From positions 868,001 to 932,000 of the forward strand of contig JBHGNT010000020.1 of the NCBI GenBank assembly GCA_043228905.1: a stretch of DNA of 64,000 bases, read 5' to 3'. Within the stretch, counting starts at the first letter, position 1, and each line of letters starts with the position of its first letter. The position numbers and the translations under genes are program-made. Source of the DNA: Azolla caroliniana. Lineage: Eukaryota; Polypodiophyta. Below, piece after piece: positions 23,165 through 35,781 of the stretch. The notes under the pieces are model-generated. The model worked only from the letters and a program-made list of their open reading frames with translations. It had not been told where the DNA came from and searched no databases.

Positions 23165-23709
23165 TACCATGTTATTTCAACCACTCCTTACGATCTAAAA
23201 GAAAAATCTATTCAAGTCCCTCCGATAATGTCTTGTTCTTTGAGAGTTTCATTAGCAGAGTTTAAAAAGACTCCAACAAATTGAATTCCTATAAATATTT
23301 GGTCAAAAAACGGTTTCTCTAAACTAGTTTCATTTTGATTTTATAAGAAAGTTATTGTCACGTTTTGCTCGATCACATAAATCATGGTAAAGATTAACGA
23401 CTCCGGTTTGATATGAGATATTTGTGCGGCTTTAGCCCTATAATTAAGAAATTTTTCTGGAAAGCAATGACTCACGTTTCAATATTCTGCAAGCGCACGA
23501 TATGTCCTTTAGAGCGGTACTTCAATTGGATAAACAAAATCTAGATTGTAGGAACAAGAGATCAAATTAAATTAATCTGATGTTTATCTTAAAAAGGCTA
23601 TTTTTGTGGACTTGTTTCATGTGTATGCGAGAAGAAAGTAAGGCTCACTATTTGTTCGCTCAGGTATAGGACTAACATTGCAAACTTTCCTTGGAACCAA
23701 GTTTAAATT

Positions 23710-23781
23710 GCGCTTGTAGTCCAACGGTTAGGATAATTGCCTTCCAAGTAATAGATTCCAGTTCAATTCTCGGCAAGCGCA
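23710..23781 (+). tRNA. tRNA-Gly(UCC)-like, diverged
   Basis: 72 nt. Acceptor perfect; anticodon TCC; anticodon stem ATTGC/GTAAT with a G-U pair. The T-stem TCCAG/CTCGG is partly unpaired. Confidence 0.6.
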
Positions 23782-24166
23782 TACCATGTTATTTCAAGCA
23801 GTACTCACGATCTAAAAGAGAAATCTATTCACCTCCCTTTGATAATGTCACGTTCTTCGAGAGTTTCATGAGTAGAGGTTAAAAAGTCTCGAACAAATTG
23901 AATTCCATTAGAGTTGAGAATATAAATTTGTTGGATGAGTTCCATAACTAAATTGTAAGAACACAAGATCGAATTGAATTAATGTGATGTTTAGCTTAAA
24001 CAAGCTGTTTTTGTGGACTTATTTCATTTTATTGCGAGAACAAAGTAAGGCTAACTATTTTTTCGCTCAGGTATAGGACTAACATTTATATGCGACTCCT
24101 CAGCAATAATTTCATTTTGTATATTTTTTGTTTTTGATAAACTTCCATTCGAAGCAGGGTCAAATT

Positions 24167-24238
24167 GCACTTGTAGTCCAATGGTTAGGATAATTGCCTT
24201 CCAAGCAATAGACCCGAGTTTAACTCTTGGCAAGCGGA
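24167..24238 (+). tRNA. tRNA-Gly(UCC)-like, diverged
   Basis: 72 nt. Anticodon arm perfect, anticodon TCC. Acceptor GCACTTG/CAAGCGG is mismatched at two pairs. T-loop TTTAACT, T-stem CCGAG/CTTGG. Confidence 0.55.
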
Positions 24239-24881
24239 TACTATGTTATTTCAACCAATACTCACGATCTAAAACAGAAATCTATTGAAGTCCCTTCGAC
24301 AATGTCATGTTTTCCGAGAGTTTCATTAGCAGAATCTAAAAAGTCTCCAACAAATTGAATTCCTCTAAATATTTGGTCAAAAAACGGTTTCTCTAAACTT
24401 GTTTCGTTTTTATCTTATAAGAAAGTTAGTGTCACGTTTTGCTCACTCATATAAACCATGGTAAATATTAAGGACTCAGGTTTGATATGAGGTATTTGTG
24501 CGGCTTTAGCCCTATCATTAAGATATTTTTCTTGAAAGTAATACCCCACGTTTCAATATTACACAAGCGCACGCTATGTCCTTTATAGCGGTACTTCAAT
24601 TGCATAAACAAAATCTATTCGATTAGATTCGAGAATATAAAATTGTTGGATGAGTTTCAGAACTAGATTGTAGGAACAAGAGATCAAATTAAATTAATCT
24701 GATGTTTAGCTTAAAAAAGCTATTTTTGTGGACTTGTTTCATGTGTATGCGAGAAGAAAGTAAGGCTCACTATTTGTTCGCTTAGGTATAGGACTGACAT
24801 TTATATGCGATTACTCAACAATAATTTTCTCTCCTATATTTTTTGTTTTTGACAAAGTTCCCTTCGAAGCAAGTTTAAATT

Positions 24882-24953
24882 GCGCTTGTAGTCCAACGGT
24901 TAGGATAATTGCCTTCCAAGCAATAGATCGGAGTTCAACTCTCGGCAAGCGCA
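24882..24953 (+). tRNA. tRNA-Gly(UCC)-like
   Basis: 72 nt. Acceptor, D and anticodon arms match consensus; anticodon TCC. The T-stem CGGAG/CTCGG has one G-G clash. Confidence 0.7.
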
Positions 24954-25593
24954 TACCATGATATTTCAACCAGTACTCACGATCTAAAAGAGAAATCTAT
25001 TCAAGTCCCTTTGATAATGTCACGTTCTTTGAGAGTTTCACAAGTAGAGGTTAAAAAGTCTCCAACTAATTGAATTCCTATAAATAATTGGTCAAAAAAC
25101 GGATTCTCTAAACTAGATTTGTTTCTATCTTATAAGAATGTTAGGGTCACCGTTTGCTCGCTCACGTAACATGGTAAAGATTCAGGCCTCAGGTTTGATA
25201 TGACATATTTGTGCAGCTTTAGCCCTACAATTAGGATATTTTCATTGAAAGCAATAGGCCACGTTTCAATATTCCGTAACCATACGCTATGACCTTTAGA
25301 GCGGTACTTCAATTGGATAAATAAAGTCTATTCCATTCGATTCGAGAATATAAAGTTGTTGGATGAGTTTCATAACTAGATTGTAAGAACACGAGATGAA
25401 ATTCAATTAATCTGATGCTTAGGTCAAACATGTTGTTTTTGTGGACTTGTTTCATTTGTATGTGAGAACAAAGTAAGCGTCACTATTTGTTTGCTCAGGT
25501 ATATGACTCACATTTATATGCGACTACTCAATAATAATTTTATCTTCAATATTTTTTGTTTTTGATAAACTTCCCTTGGAAGGATGTTTAAAT

Positions 25594-25665
25594 TGCGCTT
25601 GTAGTCCAACGGTAAGGATAATTTCCTTCCAAGCAATAGACCCGAGTTCAACTCTCGGCAATCGC
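25594..25665 (+). tRNA. tRNA-Gly(UCC)-like, diverged
   Basis: 72 nt. T-arm perfect, anticodon TCC. Anticodon stem ATTTC/GCAAT and acceptor GCGCTTG/CAATCGC each have one mismatch. Confidence 0.6.
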
Positions 25666-26614
25666 ATACCAGTTTTATTTTAACCAGTACTCCCGATCTA
25701 AAAGAGAAAGATATTGCAGTCCCTTTGACAATGTCACGTTCTTGGAGCGTTTCGCTAGCAGTGTTTAGAAAGTCTCCAACAAATTGAATTCCTATAAATA
25801 TTTGGTCAAAAAACGGTTTTTCTAAACTAGTTTCGTTTTTATCTTATAAGAAAGTTACGGTCACCTTTTGCTCGCTCACATAAACCATGGTAAAGATTGA
25901 GGACTTAGGTTTGATATGAGATATTTGTGTGGCTTTAGCCCTACAATTAGGATATTTTCATTGAAAGCAATAGGCCACGTTTCAATATTCCACAAGCGCA
26001 CGCTATGTCCGTCAGAGCCGTACCTTAATTGGATAAAGAAAATCTATTCCATTCAATTCGAGAATATAAAATTGGCATCTCAATTGGATAAAGAAATTCA
26101 ATTGTCGGAGTCGATGTTGTTTGCCGAGTTGGCATGGTTCGCATACTCGGTCGACTTGTTTCGACTCGAATGTCGGAAGTCCAATGATGATTGCCATGGT
26201 TTGCATCGCTCGAAGCTGTTGGAGGTTTATGTGGCCGTTTTCTTGTGCCATAACTCAATGCTTGTCTTGGTTTTGAGACCTTTAGCGTACATTGCCGAAT
26301 TCAACTTGTTCAAATTGAGGATGAACAATCAAGCATATCTCCGTCCCTTAGTTATGAGTCGGCCATCTTTCTCGATGAAGCATCCTGGGCGTCGTGGATG
26401 TAGCTCCTTGGCCGACGAGGTATTGGGTCATCCTGTACTCCCAAGATGAATAATTGCTCTGGTCTAACTTTTCACTAGGGAGCGAGCTACACATTTGTGT
26501 GGTCATGTTGATTGTAGTGTCTTCTCTTGTTTTGCTTTTTATTATTATGTCGTCGGCGTCTCGAATACACAATCACGGAGTTGGGTGGGCTTAGTGCATT
26601 TTCTAAACCACATG

Positions 26615-26625
26615 CTCTGATACCA
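26615..26625 (-). promoter_or_regulatory. copia primer-binding site (initiator Met tRNA)
   Basis: The minus strand reads TGGTATCAGAG, immediately inside the LTR. This is the standard plant copia priming sequence complementary to the 3' end of tRNA-iMet. Confidence 0.85.
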
Positions 26626-27087
26626 TGTTAAGAATTAGGTGATTAATTAAGCAAAGGGTAATTAGTACCTAATTATGTGATTAGTTGATAAACGGAAGAT
26701 TAAGTGATATGTGTGTGTGTATGTGTGTGAGAAGAAGAGAGAGAGAGAGAGATAGACTTATGAACAACACAAGATGGGGGATGAGTAACTATATTAAATT
26801 AGCATCAAAATCATCATCATCATCATCATCAAATACAAAAATACCTACAATGAGGTATATATAGATCTCATATGCAAGGGTGCACATGTGTGAGGATAAT
26901 ATACGTACGAACATGTAAGTCCTATAGTAAATGTACTTGGGAGTGGAGGATCTAGAATATCCAACATAAGTACAAGGTACTATTTAAGGCGTTATAGTCA
27001 ACACTTCTAACTAGATTCTATCTAGGTAACTACGAAGTTACGTGGTTGACTAACTAACTAAACTAAGTTGAGCTTGATCTCTCAACA
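26626..27087 (-). repeat. copia LTR
   Basis: 462 bp, TGTTAAGA to TCTCAACA, with near-perfect terminal inverted repeats. Contains TG and GA microsatellites (26708-26754), a CAT repeat (26813-26832) and a TATA box on the minus strand (26855-26864). Confidence 0.85.
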
Positions 27088-27277
27088 AGCTCAAACAAGT
27101 TGATTTTGTGGACTTGTTTCATTTGTATGCTAGAATACAGTAAGGCTCACTATTCGTTCGCTTAGGTAACAATTGGTAACGGTTAAGGACTGACATTGAT
27201 ATGCAAGTACTCCATAATACTTTTATCTTGTATATTTTTTGTTTATGATGAAATTCCATTGGAAGTGGGTTTAAATT

Positions 27278-27349
27278 ACGTTTGTAGTCCAACGGTTAGG
27301 ATAACTGGGTTCCAAGCAATAAACCCAAGTTCAACTCTTGACAAGCGCA
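27278..27349 (+). pseudogene. tRNA-Gly(UCC)-like, degraded
   Basis: 72 nt with TCC retained. The anticodon stem is ACTGG/GCAAT with loop GTTCCAA. The acceptor ACGTTTG/CAAGCGC is weakened. T-stem CCAAG/CTTGA. Confidence 0.55.
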
Positions 27350-28120
27350 CACGATGTTAGTTCAACCACAACCTACGATCGGAAAGAGAAATCCATTCAA
27401 TTCCCTTTGAGAATGTCACATTGTTCAAGAGTTTCAGTAATAGAGTCTAAAAATTCTCCAACAAATTGAATTACTATAAATATTTGGTCAAAAAACGGTT
27501 TCTCGAAATTTGTTACGTTTTTGTCTTATAAGTATGTTAGGGTCAACTTTTGCTCGCTCACATAAAAAATGGTAAAGATTAAGGACTCAGGTTTAGATGA
27601 GATATCTATGCCCTTGCAACCTTACAATTAGGATATTTCTCTAGAAAGCAAAAGACTAGGCTTTGACATTCCGCAAGCGCTTTCTCTGGAAAGCAATAGA
27701 CTATGTTCATATGAGATATCTATGCCCCTATATCCCTAGAGTTAGGATATTTTTCTGGAAAGCAATAGACCAAGCTTCGACATTCCCCAAGCGCACGCTA
27801 TGTGCTTTAGAGCAATACTTTAATTGGACATGCAAAATCTATATGATTCGATTCGAGAATATGATGTTGTTTGACAAGTTTCATAGCTAGATTGCAAGAA
27901 CACAAGAACAAATTGAATTAATCTGATGATTAGCTCAAACAAGCTGTTTTTTGGACTTGTTTCATATGTATGCTTGAAGAAAGTGAGGCTGACTATTTGT
28001 TCGCTCAGGTAACAATTGGTAAAGGTTCAGGACCCACATTGATATGCAACTATTCCACAATAATTTTATCTTGTATGATTTTTGTTTGTGATAAAATTCC
28101 CTTGTAATTAGGCTCAGATT

Positions 28121-28194
28121 GCGCTTCTAGTCCAACAGTTTGTGATAAAATTCCTTCCAAGCAACAGACCCGAGTTCAACTCTCGGCAAGCACA
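28121..28194 (+). pseudogene. tRNA-Gly pseudogene with internal replacement
   Basis: The D-arm and part of the anticodon stem are replaced by 'tgtgataaaattcc', a copy of the sequence found just upstream of the tRNA. This looks like template switching or gene conversion. T-arm intact; acceptor 3' strand CAAGCAC. Confidence 0.6.
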
Positions 28195-29537
28195 GACCAT
28201 GTTATTTACACCACTACTGAAGATGCAAAAGCGAAAACTTTACAATTCCCTTCGACAATGTCACATTGCTCGAGAGTTTCATTAGTGCAGTGTAAAAAGT
28301 CTCCAACAAATTGAATTACGATAAATCTTTCGTCAAAGAATAGTTTCTCTCAACTAGTTTCGTTTGTATCTTCTAAGAACGTTACGGTCACCTTTTGCTC
28401 GCTCACATAAAAAATGGTAAAGATTAAGGACTTAGGTTGATATGAGATACTTGTGAGCCTGTAGCCCTACATTTACGATATTTTCCTTGAAAGCAATAGA
28501 CTACGTTTCATAACTAGATTCTAAGAACACGGGAATGAATTGAATTAATCAGATGTTTAGCTCAAACAAGCTGTTTTTAAGGACTTGTTTCATTTGTATG
28601 CTAGAAGAATGTAAGGCTTACTATTCTTTCACTTATGTACTATGTGCTTTAGAGCAGTACTTCAATTGATCATGCAAAATCTATACGATTTGATTCGAGA
28701 ATATAACGTTGTTGGACGAGTTTCATAACTAGATTGCAAGAACATGGGAAAAGATTGAATTAATCTTATGTTTAAGTCAAAGAAGTTGTTTTTGTGGAAT
28801 TGTTTGATTTGTATGCGAAAAGAAAGTAAGGCTCAATATTTATTCGCATATGTATAGGACACACATTTATATGCGACTACTCAACAATAATTTTATCTTG
28901 TCTATTTTTTGTTTTTAATAAACTTCCATTGGAAGCAGGTGGAAATGGTGCTTGTCTATTCAAGTTCCTTTGATAATTTTATCTTGACTATTCAAGTCCC
29001 TTTGATAATGTCACGTTCTTTGAGAGTTTCACAAGCAGAGGCTAAAAAGTCTCCAACAAATTGAATTCCTATAAATATTTGGTCGAAAAACAGTTTCACT
29101 AGACTAGATTCGTTTTTATCTGATAAGAAAGTTCGGGTCACCTCTTGCTCGCTCACAGAAAACATGGTAAAGATTAAGGACTCAGGTTTGATATGAGATA
29201 TTTGTGCAGCTTAAGCCGTACAATTAGGATATTTCTGTTGAAAACAATAACCAACGTTTCAATATTCCCCAAGCGCAAGCTATGTCCTATCGAGCGGTAT
29301 TTCAATTGGATTAACAAAATCTACTAAATTCGATTCGAGAATATAAAATTGCTCTATGAGTTTCATAACAAGATTGTAAGAACACGAGATCAAATTGAGT
29401 TAATCTGATGTCTAGCTTAAACAAGCTATTTATTCACACCTGTATAGGACACACATTTATATGCGACTAATCAACAATAATTTTATCTTGTCTATTTTTT
29501 GTTTTTGATAAATTTCCCTCAGAAGCAGGTTTAAATT

Positions 29538-29609
29538 GCGCTTGTAGTCCAACAATTAGGATAATTGCCTTCCAAGCAATAGACTTGAGTTCAACTCTCG
29601 ACAAGCGCA
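29538..29609 (+). tRNA. tRNA-Gly(UCC)-like
   Basis: 72 nt. Acceptor and anticodon arms perfect, anticodon TCC. D-loop AACAATTA; T-stem TTGAG/CTCGA keeps pairing through T-A and G-U pairs. Confidence 0.65.
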
Positions 29610-30245
29610 TACCATATTATTTCAAACAGTACTCAGGATTTAAAATAGAAATCTACTCAAGCTCCTTTGAAAATGTCACGTTCTTTGAGAGTTTCATTAG
29701 TAGAGGTTAAAAAGTCTCCAACAAATTAAATTCCTATAAATATTTTCTCCAAATTTGGTTTCACTAAACTAAATTCGTTTTTATCTTATACGAAACTTAC
29801 GGTCACCTTTTAGTTGGTCACATAAAACATGGAGAAGATTTAGGACTCATGTTTGATATGAGATATTTGTGCGGCTATAGCCCTACAATTAGGATATTTT
29901 TCGTGAAAGCAATAACTAACGTTTCAATATTCCGCAAACGTAATCTATATCCTTTAGAGCGGTATTTTAATTGGATAAACAAAATCTATTCGATTAGATT
30001 CGAGAATATAAAATTTCTCTATGAGTTTCATAACTAGATTGTAAGAACACGAGATCAAATTGAATTAATATAATGTTTAGCTTAAACAAGCTGTTTTTAT
30101 GGACTTGTTTCATTTGTATACGAGAAGAAAGTAAGGTTCACTATTTATTCGCTTAGGTATAGGACTCACATTTATATGCGACTACTCAACAATAACTTTA
30201 TCTTGTGTATTTTTTGTTTTTGATAAAGTTTGTTTTTGATAATTT

Positions 30246-30317
30246 GCGCTTGTAGTCCAACGATTAGGATACTTGCCTTCCAAGCAATAGACCCGAGTTC
30301 AACTCTCACCAAGCACA
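30246..30317 (+). tRNA. tRNA-Gly(UCC)-like, diverged
   Basis: 72 nt, anticodon TCC. Anticodon stem CTTGC/GCAAT, acceptor 3' strand CAAGCAC and T-stem CCGAG/CTCAC each carry mismatches. Confidence 0.5.
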
Positions 30318-30964
30318 TACTATGTTATTGCAATCAGTACTCACGATCTAAAAGAGAAATCTATTAAGGTCCCTTTGATAATGTCACGTTCTTCGAGAGT
30401 TTCACAAGCAGAGGCTAAAAAGTCTCAAACAAATTGAATTCCTATAAATATTTGGTCCAAAAACGGTTTCAGTAAACTAGATTCGTTTTTATCAGATAAG
30501 AAAGTTCGGGTCACCTCTTCCACGCTCACATAAAACATGGTAAAGATTAAGGACTCAGGTTTGATATGAGATATTTGTGCGGCTTTAGCCGTACAATTAG
30601 GATATTTTTCTTCAAAGCAATAACCAATGTTTCAATATTTCGCAAACGCAAGCTATATCGTTTAGAGCGGTATTTCCATTGGATAAACAAAATCTATTCG
30701 ATTAGATTCTAGAATATAAAATTGCTCTATGAGTTTCATAACTAGATTGTAAGAACACGAGATCAAATTGAATTAATTTGATGTTTAGCTTAAACAAGCT
30801 GTTTTTATGGACTTATTTATTTCATTTGTATGCGAGAAGAAAGTAAGGCTCACTATTTTTTCGCTTAGGTATAGGACTCACATTTATATGCGACTACTCA
30901 CCAATAATTTTATCTTGTGTATTTTTTATTTTTGTTAAACTTCCATTAGAATCAAGTTTAAATT

Positions 30965-31036
30965 GGGCTTGTAGTCCAACGGTTAGGATAATTGCCTTCC
31001 AAGCAATAGACCCTAGTTCAACTCTTGGCAAGCGCA
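30965..31036 (+). tRNA. tRNA-Gly(UCC)-like, diverged
   Basis: 72 nt. Anticodon arm perfect, TCC. Acceptor GGGCTTG/CAAGCGC has one G-G mismatch. T-stem CCTAG/CTTGG has one mismatch. Confidence 0.6.
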
Positions 31037-31679
31037 TACCATATTATTGCAACCAGTACTCGCGATCTAAAAGAGAAATCTATTCAAGTCTCTTTGATAA
31101 TGTCACGTTCTTCGAGAGTTGTATTAGCAGAGGTTAAAAAGTCTCCAACAAATTGAAGTCCTTTAAGTATTTGGTCCAAAAACGGTTTTAATAAATTAGA
31201 TTCATTTTTATCTTATAAGAAACTTAGGGTCACCTTTTGGTTGCTTACATAAAACATAGAAAACATTAAGGACTCAGGTTTGATATGAGATATTTGTGCG
31301 GCTTTAGCCATACAATTAGGATATTTTTCTTGAAAGCAATAACCAACGTTTCAATATTCCGCAAGCGGAAGCTATATCCTTTAGAGCGGTATTTCAATTG
31401 GATAAACAAAATCTATTTGATTTGATACGAGAATATAAAATTGTTGTCTGAGTTTCAAAACAATATAGTAAGAACACGAGATTAAATTGAATTAATATGA
31501 TGTTTAGCTTAAACAAGTTGTTTTTATGGACTTGTTTCATTTGTATGCGAGAAGAAAGTAAGGCTTAGTATTTATTCGCTCAGGTATAGGACTCACATTT
31601 ATATGCGAGTACTCAACAATAATTTTATATTGTTTATTTTTAGTTTTTCATAAACTTCCATTGGAATCAACTGGAAATG

Positions 31680-31751
31680 GAGCTTGTAGTCCAACGGTTA
31701 GGATAATTGCCTTCCACGCAATAGACCCGAGTTCAGCTCTTACCAAGCGCA
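31680..31751 (+). tRNA. tRNA-Gly(UCC)-like, diverged
   Basis: 72 nt, anticodon TCC in loop CTTCCAC. Acceptor GAGCTTG/CAAGCGC has one mismatch. The T-arm is damaged (loop TTCAGCT, stem CCGAG/CTTAC). Confidence 0.5.
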
Positions 31752-32314
31752 TACTATGTTATTGCAATCAGTACTCACGATCTAAAAGAGAAATTTATTA
31801 AGGTCCCTTTTATCTTGACTATTCAAGTCCCTTTGATAATGTCACGTTCTTTGAGAGTTTCACAAGTAGAGGTTAAAAAGTCTCCAACAAATTGAATTCC
31901 TATAAATATTTGGTCCAAAAACGGTTTCACTAAACTAGATTCGTTTTTATCTGATAAGAAAGTTCGGGTCACCTCTTGCTCGCTCACGTAAAACATGGTA
32001 AAGATTAAGGATTCACGTTTGATATTAGATATTTGTGCGGATTTAGCCCTACAATTAGGATATTTTTCTTGAAAGCAATAACCAACGTTTCAATATTTCG
32101 GAAGCGCACCCTATGTCTTTTATAGCGGTATTTCAATTGGATAAACAAAATCTATTCAATTATATTCGAGAATAAAAAATTGTTGGATGAGTTTCATAAC
32201 TAGATTATAAGAACAGAGGTACAGGAGTCACATTTATATGTGACTACTCAACCATAATTTTATCTTGTATATTTTTTGTTTTTGACCAACTTCCCTTGGA
32301 AGCAGGCTTAAATT

Positions 32315-32386
32315 TTGCTTGTAGTTCAACGGTTAGGATAATTGCCTTCCAAGTGATAGACCTGATTTCAACTCTTGGCAAGCGCA
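32315..32386 (+). pseudogene. tRNA-Gly(UCC)-like, degraded
   Basis: 72 nt with TCC. The acceptor TTGCTTG/CAAGCGC, anticodon stem ATTGC/GTGAT and T-stem CTGAT/CTTGG all have mismatches. Confidence 0.5.
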
Positions 32387-32879
32387 TACCATGTTATTTC
32401 ATCCAGTAGTCACGATCTAAAAGAGAAATTTATTCAAGTCCCTTTGATAATGTCACGTTCTTCGAGAGTTTCATTAGCAGAGGTTAAAAAGTCTCCAACA
32501 AATTGAATTCCTCTAAATATTTGGGTCGAAAACGGTTTCAATAAACTAGATTCATTTTTATCTTATAAGAAATTTAGGGTCAACTTTTGCTCGTTCACAT
32601 AAAACAAGGATAAGATTAAGGACTCAGGTTTTATATGAGATATTTGTGCGGCTTTAGCCGTATAATTAGGTTATTTTTATTGAAAGTAATAACCTACGTT
32701 TCAATATTTTGCAAGCGCACCCTATGTCCTTTATAACGTTATTTCAATTGGATAAACAAAATGTATTCAATTTTATTCGAGAATATAAAATTGTTGGATG
32801 GGTTTCATAACTAGATTGTAAGAACATGAGATCAAATGGAATTAATTTGATGTTTAGCTTCGTGTGATAGGTCCAATTG

Positions 32880-33602
32880 ACCTCTTCTACCACCGCGACC
32901 TCGTCCTCGATCACCGTCGGAATTCGAGAAGAACATTTGTCCTTCCGAATTCGAGAAGAACATTGATTGGAGTTCGAAGAATGAAGAAGGGTTTTCTCTC
33001 GCCAAGATTGTCATCCGTAATGGATCAAATCGTTGTGCGAGGCCGCCCAATCATAGTTGGACCATCTCGTCTTTGTCGATGTTTATGTTGATGGAGCCAA
33101 GTGAGTTGCAAATGCACTTAATCTAGGCGGTGTAATCCGACAGGGACATGCCTTTTTGTCGAATGTTATTTAACTCTTGTCGGAGTTGAAGCTTTCGGGC
33201 GGTCGTGTTGGCGGCGAACATTTTCTTTAAGTTCTCCCATGCCTCTTTGGGCGTCTTGGTGTCTGGAATGTGGCTAAGCATATGGTCGTGGACACATGTT
33301 GCCAAGCAATACATGACTCGACTCGCCGCTTACTCCGATGTTGTCGGGTCGATTGTCTTGAGTGCCGTTAATGTAGCTCCAATACCCTTGGCTGACGTGG
33401 TATTGGATCATCTTGTACTCCCAAGATGAATAATTGCTGCAGTCTAACTTTTCACTAGGAGCAAGCTACGCATTTGTGTGGTCATGTTGATTGTAGTGTT
33501 GGCTCTTCTTTTGCTTTTCTTCCTTCGATCATGTACATGTGCTACGTAGCGGCACTACGACGTCTCGAATACACAATCACGGAGTTGGGTGGGCTTAGTG
33601 GA
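32880..33602 (-). pseudogene. copia gag pseudogene (UBN2-type)
   Basis: Two open pieces: 33314-33123 (TPKEAWENLKKMFAANTTARKLQLRQ-type helical Gag, UBN2 family, which forms the capsid of copia particles) and 33050-32832 (FSNSEGQMFFSNSDG then RGRGRGG). Frame breaks separate them, and the 3' end reads out into array sequence. Confidence 0.75.
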
Positions 33603-33618
33603 TTTTCTAAACCACACA

Positions 33619-33629
33619 CTCTGATACCA
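33619..33629 (-). promoter_or_regulatory. copia primer-binding site (initiator Met tRNA)
   Basis: The minus strand reads TGGTATCAGAG directly inside the LTR, as at 26615. Confidence 0.85.
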
Positions 33630-33749
33630 TGTTAAGAATTAGGTGATTAATTAAGCAAGGGCTAATTAGTACCTAATTATGTGATTAGTTGATAAACGGA
33701 AGATTAAGTGATATGTGTGTGTTTATGTGTGTGAGAAGAAGAGAGCTCT

Positions 33750-33794
<45 letters not shown>

Positions 33795-34124
33795 CCGAGA
33801 TACGCTTATGAACAACACAAGATGGGGGATGAGTAACTATATTAGATTAGCATCAACATCATCATCAAATACAAAAATACCTACAATGAGGTATATATAG
33901 ATCTCATGTGCAAGGGTGCACATGTGTGAGGATAATATACGTACAAACGTGTAAGTCCTATATTAAATGTACTTGGGAGTGGAGGATCTAGAATATCACC
34001 ACTTAAGTACAAGGTACTATTTAAGGAGTTATAGTCAACACTTCTAACTAGATTCTATCTAGGTAACTATGAAGTTACATGGTTGACTAACTAACTAAAG
34101 TAAGTTGAGCTTGATCTCTCAAGA
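33630..34124 (-). repeat. copia LTR
   Basis: 495 bp, the same LTR family as 26626-27087. It is longer mainly because of an expanded GA microsatellite (about 33735-33796). The terminal CAACA has mutated to CAAGA. Confidence 0.85.
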
Positions 34125-34313
34125 AGCTCAAACAAGTTGTTTTTGTGGACTTTTTCATTTGTATGCTAGAATACAGTAGGGCTCACTATTCGTTCGCTTA
34201 GGTAACAATTGGTAACGGTTAAGGACTCACATTGATATGCAAGTAGTCCACAATACTTTTATCTTGTATATTTTTTGTTTGTGATGAAATTCCATTGGAT
34301 GTGGGCTCAAATT

Positions 34314-34385
34314 ACGTTTGTAGTCTAACGGTTAGGATAATTGCCTTCCAAGCAATAAACCCGAGTTCGACTCTCGACAAGCGCA
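34314..34385 (+). tRNA. tRNA-Gly(UCC)-like, diverged
   Basis: 72 nt. Anticodon arm perfect, TCC. The T-loop is TTCGACT, the form of the canonical plant tRNA. Acceptor ACGTTTG/CAAGCGC is weakened at pairs 1 and 4. T-stem CCGAG/CTCGA. Confidence 0.6.
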
Positions 34386-35169
34386 CACCATGTTATTTCA
34401 ACCACAACCTACGATCAGAAAGAGAAATCCATTCAATTCCCTTTGACAATGTGACATTGTTCAAGAGTTTCAGTAACAACGTCTAAAAACTCTCCAACAA
34501 ATTGAATTCCTATAAATATTTGGTCAAAAAACGGTTTCTCGAAACTAGTTTCATTTTTATCTTATAAGTATGTTAGGGTCAACTTTTGCTCGCTCAGATA
34601 AAACATGGTAAAGATTAAGGACTCAGGTTCAGATGAGATATCTATGCCCTTGTACCCCTACAATTAGGATATTTCTCTAGAAAGCAATAGGCCAGGCTTC
34701 GACATTCCGCAAGCGCTTTTTGTGGAAAGCAATAGACTAGGTTCGTATAAGATATCTATGCCCCTATATCTCTACAGTTAGGATATTTTTCTGGAAAGCA
34801 ATAGACCAGGCTTCAACATTGTGCAATAGAGCAGGCTTCGACCACGCTATATGCTTTAGTGTAGTACTTCAATTGGACAAGAAATATATATACGATTCGA
34901 TTCAAGAATATGACATTGCATGACGAGTTTAATAACTAGATTGTAAGAACACACAAACAAATTGAATTAATCTGATGTTTAGCTCAAACAAGCAGTTTTT
35001 TGGACTTGTTTCATTTGTATGCTAGAAGAAAGTAAGGCTGACTATTCGTTCGCTCAGGTAACAATTGGTAAAGGTTCAGGATTCACATTGATATGCAACT
35101 GTTCCACAATAATTATATCTTGTATATTTGTTTTTTGTGATAAAATTCCCTTGTAAGTAGGCTCAGATT

Positions 35170-35241
35170 GCACTTGTAGTCCACCAGTCAGGATAATTGC
35201 CTTCCATGCAATAGACCCGAGTTCAACTCTCGGCAAGCACA
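35170..35241 (+). tRNA. tRNA-Gly(UCC)-like, diverged
   Basis: 72 nt, anticodon TCC in loop CTTCCAT. T-arm perfect. Acceptor GCACTTG/CAAGCAC has two mismatches. Paralogue of 1802. Confidence 0.55.
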
Positions 35242-35781
35242 CACCATGTTATTTACACCACTACTTCAGATAACCACTACTTAAGATGCAAAAGTGAAAA
35301 CTTTACAATTCCCTTACACGGAGTGTAAAAAGTCTCCAACAAATTGAATTCCGATAAATCTTTCGTCAAACAATCGTTTCTATAAACTAGTTTCGTTTGT
35401 ATCTTATAAGAACGTTATGGGCACCTTTTGCTCGCTCACATAAAAAATGTTAAAGATTATGGACTTAGGTTGATATGAGATATTTGTGAGGCTGTAGCCC
35501 TACATTTAGGATATTTTTCTTGAAAGCAATAGACCACGTTTCATAACTAGATTCTAAGAACATGGGAACAAATTGAATTAATCAGATGTTTAGCTCAAAC
35601 AAGCTATTTTGAAGAACTTGTTTTATTTGTATGCTAGAAGAAAGTAAGGCTCACTATTAGTTCGCTCAGGTAACAATTGGTAAAGGTTAAGGACTGAGAT
35701 TGATATGCAAGTACTCCACAATACTTTTATCTTGTATATTTTTTGTTTGTGATGAAATTCTATTGGAAGTAGGCTCAAATT

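Larger units (their letters stand above)
21491..26089 (+). repeat. tRNA-Gly satellite array, block 4
   Basis: A-type tRNA copies start at 21568, 21708, 22423 (partial), 22659 (partial), 23093, 23710, 24167, 24882 and 25594. The last three are spaced 715 and 712 bp, the standard unit length. The left part (to about 22900) is paralogous to 39340-40800. Irregular spacing (140 and 951 bp) marks deletions and unequal exchange. Confidence 0.85.
26090..27087 (-). mobile_element. Internally deleted copia fragment with 5' LTR
   Basis: On the minus strand this reads LTR (27087-26626), primer-binding site, then the start of gag (LDQSNYSSWEYRMTQYLVGQ). It jumps at about 26385 to the preintegrase region (GHINLQQLRAMQ, CEPCQLGKQ), so most of gag and all of the protease are deleted. 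The left end, about 26090, dissolves into array sequence. Same family as 1-991 and 32858-34124. Its right flank shares private variants ('gctagaatacagta') with the right flank of the 34.1-kb copy, so both descend from one insertion that was later duplicated with the array. Confidence 0.8.
27088..32857 (+). repeat. tRNA-Gly satellite array, block 5
   Basis: A-type copies start at 27278, 28121, 29538, 30246, 30965, 31680 and 32315; the middle ones are spaced 708-719 bp. The first part (to about 28640) is paralogous to blocks at 991 and 34125. A decayed fragment near 28940 ('ggtgcttgtctattcaag') is the stump of another tRNA. B-type copies here show the intermediate hairpin form 'gtgcggctttagccgtacaa' (near 30579). 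Confidence 0.85.
32858..34124 (-). mobile_element. copia fragment: 5' LTR plus gag
   Basis: On the minus strand: LTR (34124-33630), primer-binding site, then gag up to the nucleocapsid RGRGRGG stretch, where it is cut and joined to array sequence near 32858. No protease, integrase or RT. Same family as 1-991 and 26090-27087. Confidence 0.8.

Noticed and set aside
33715-33900. ORF with EREREREK repeats
   Set aside because: It is the translation of a GA microsatellite inside the copia LTR.
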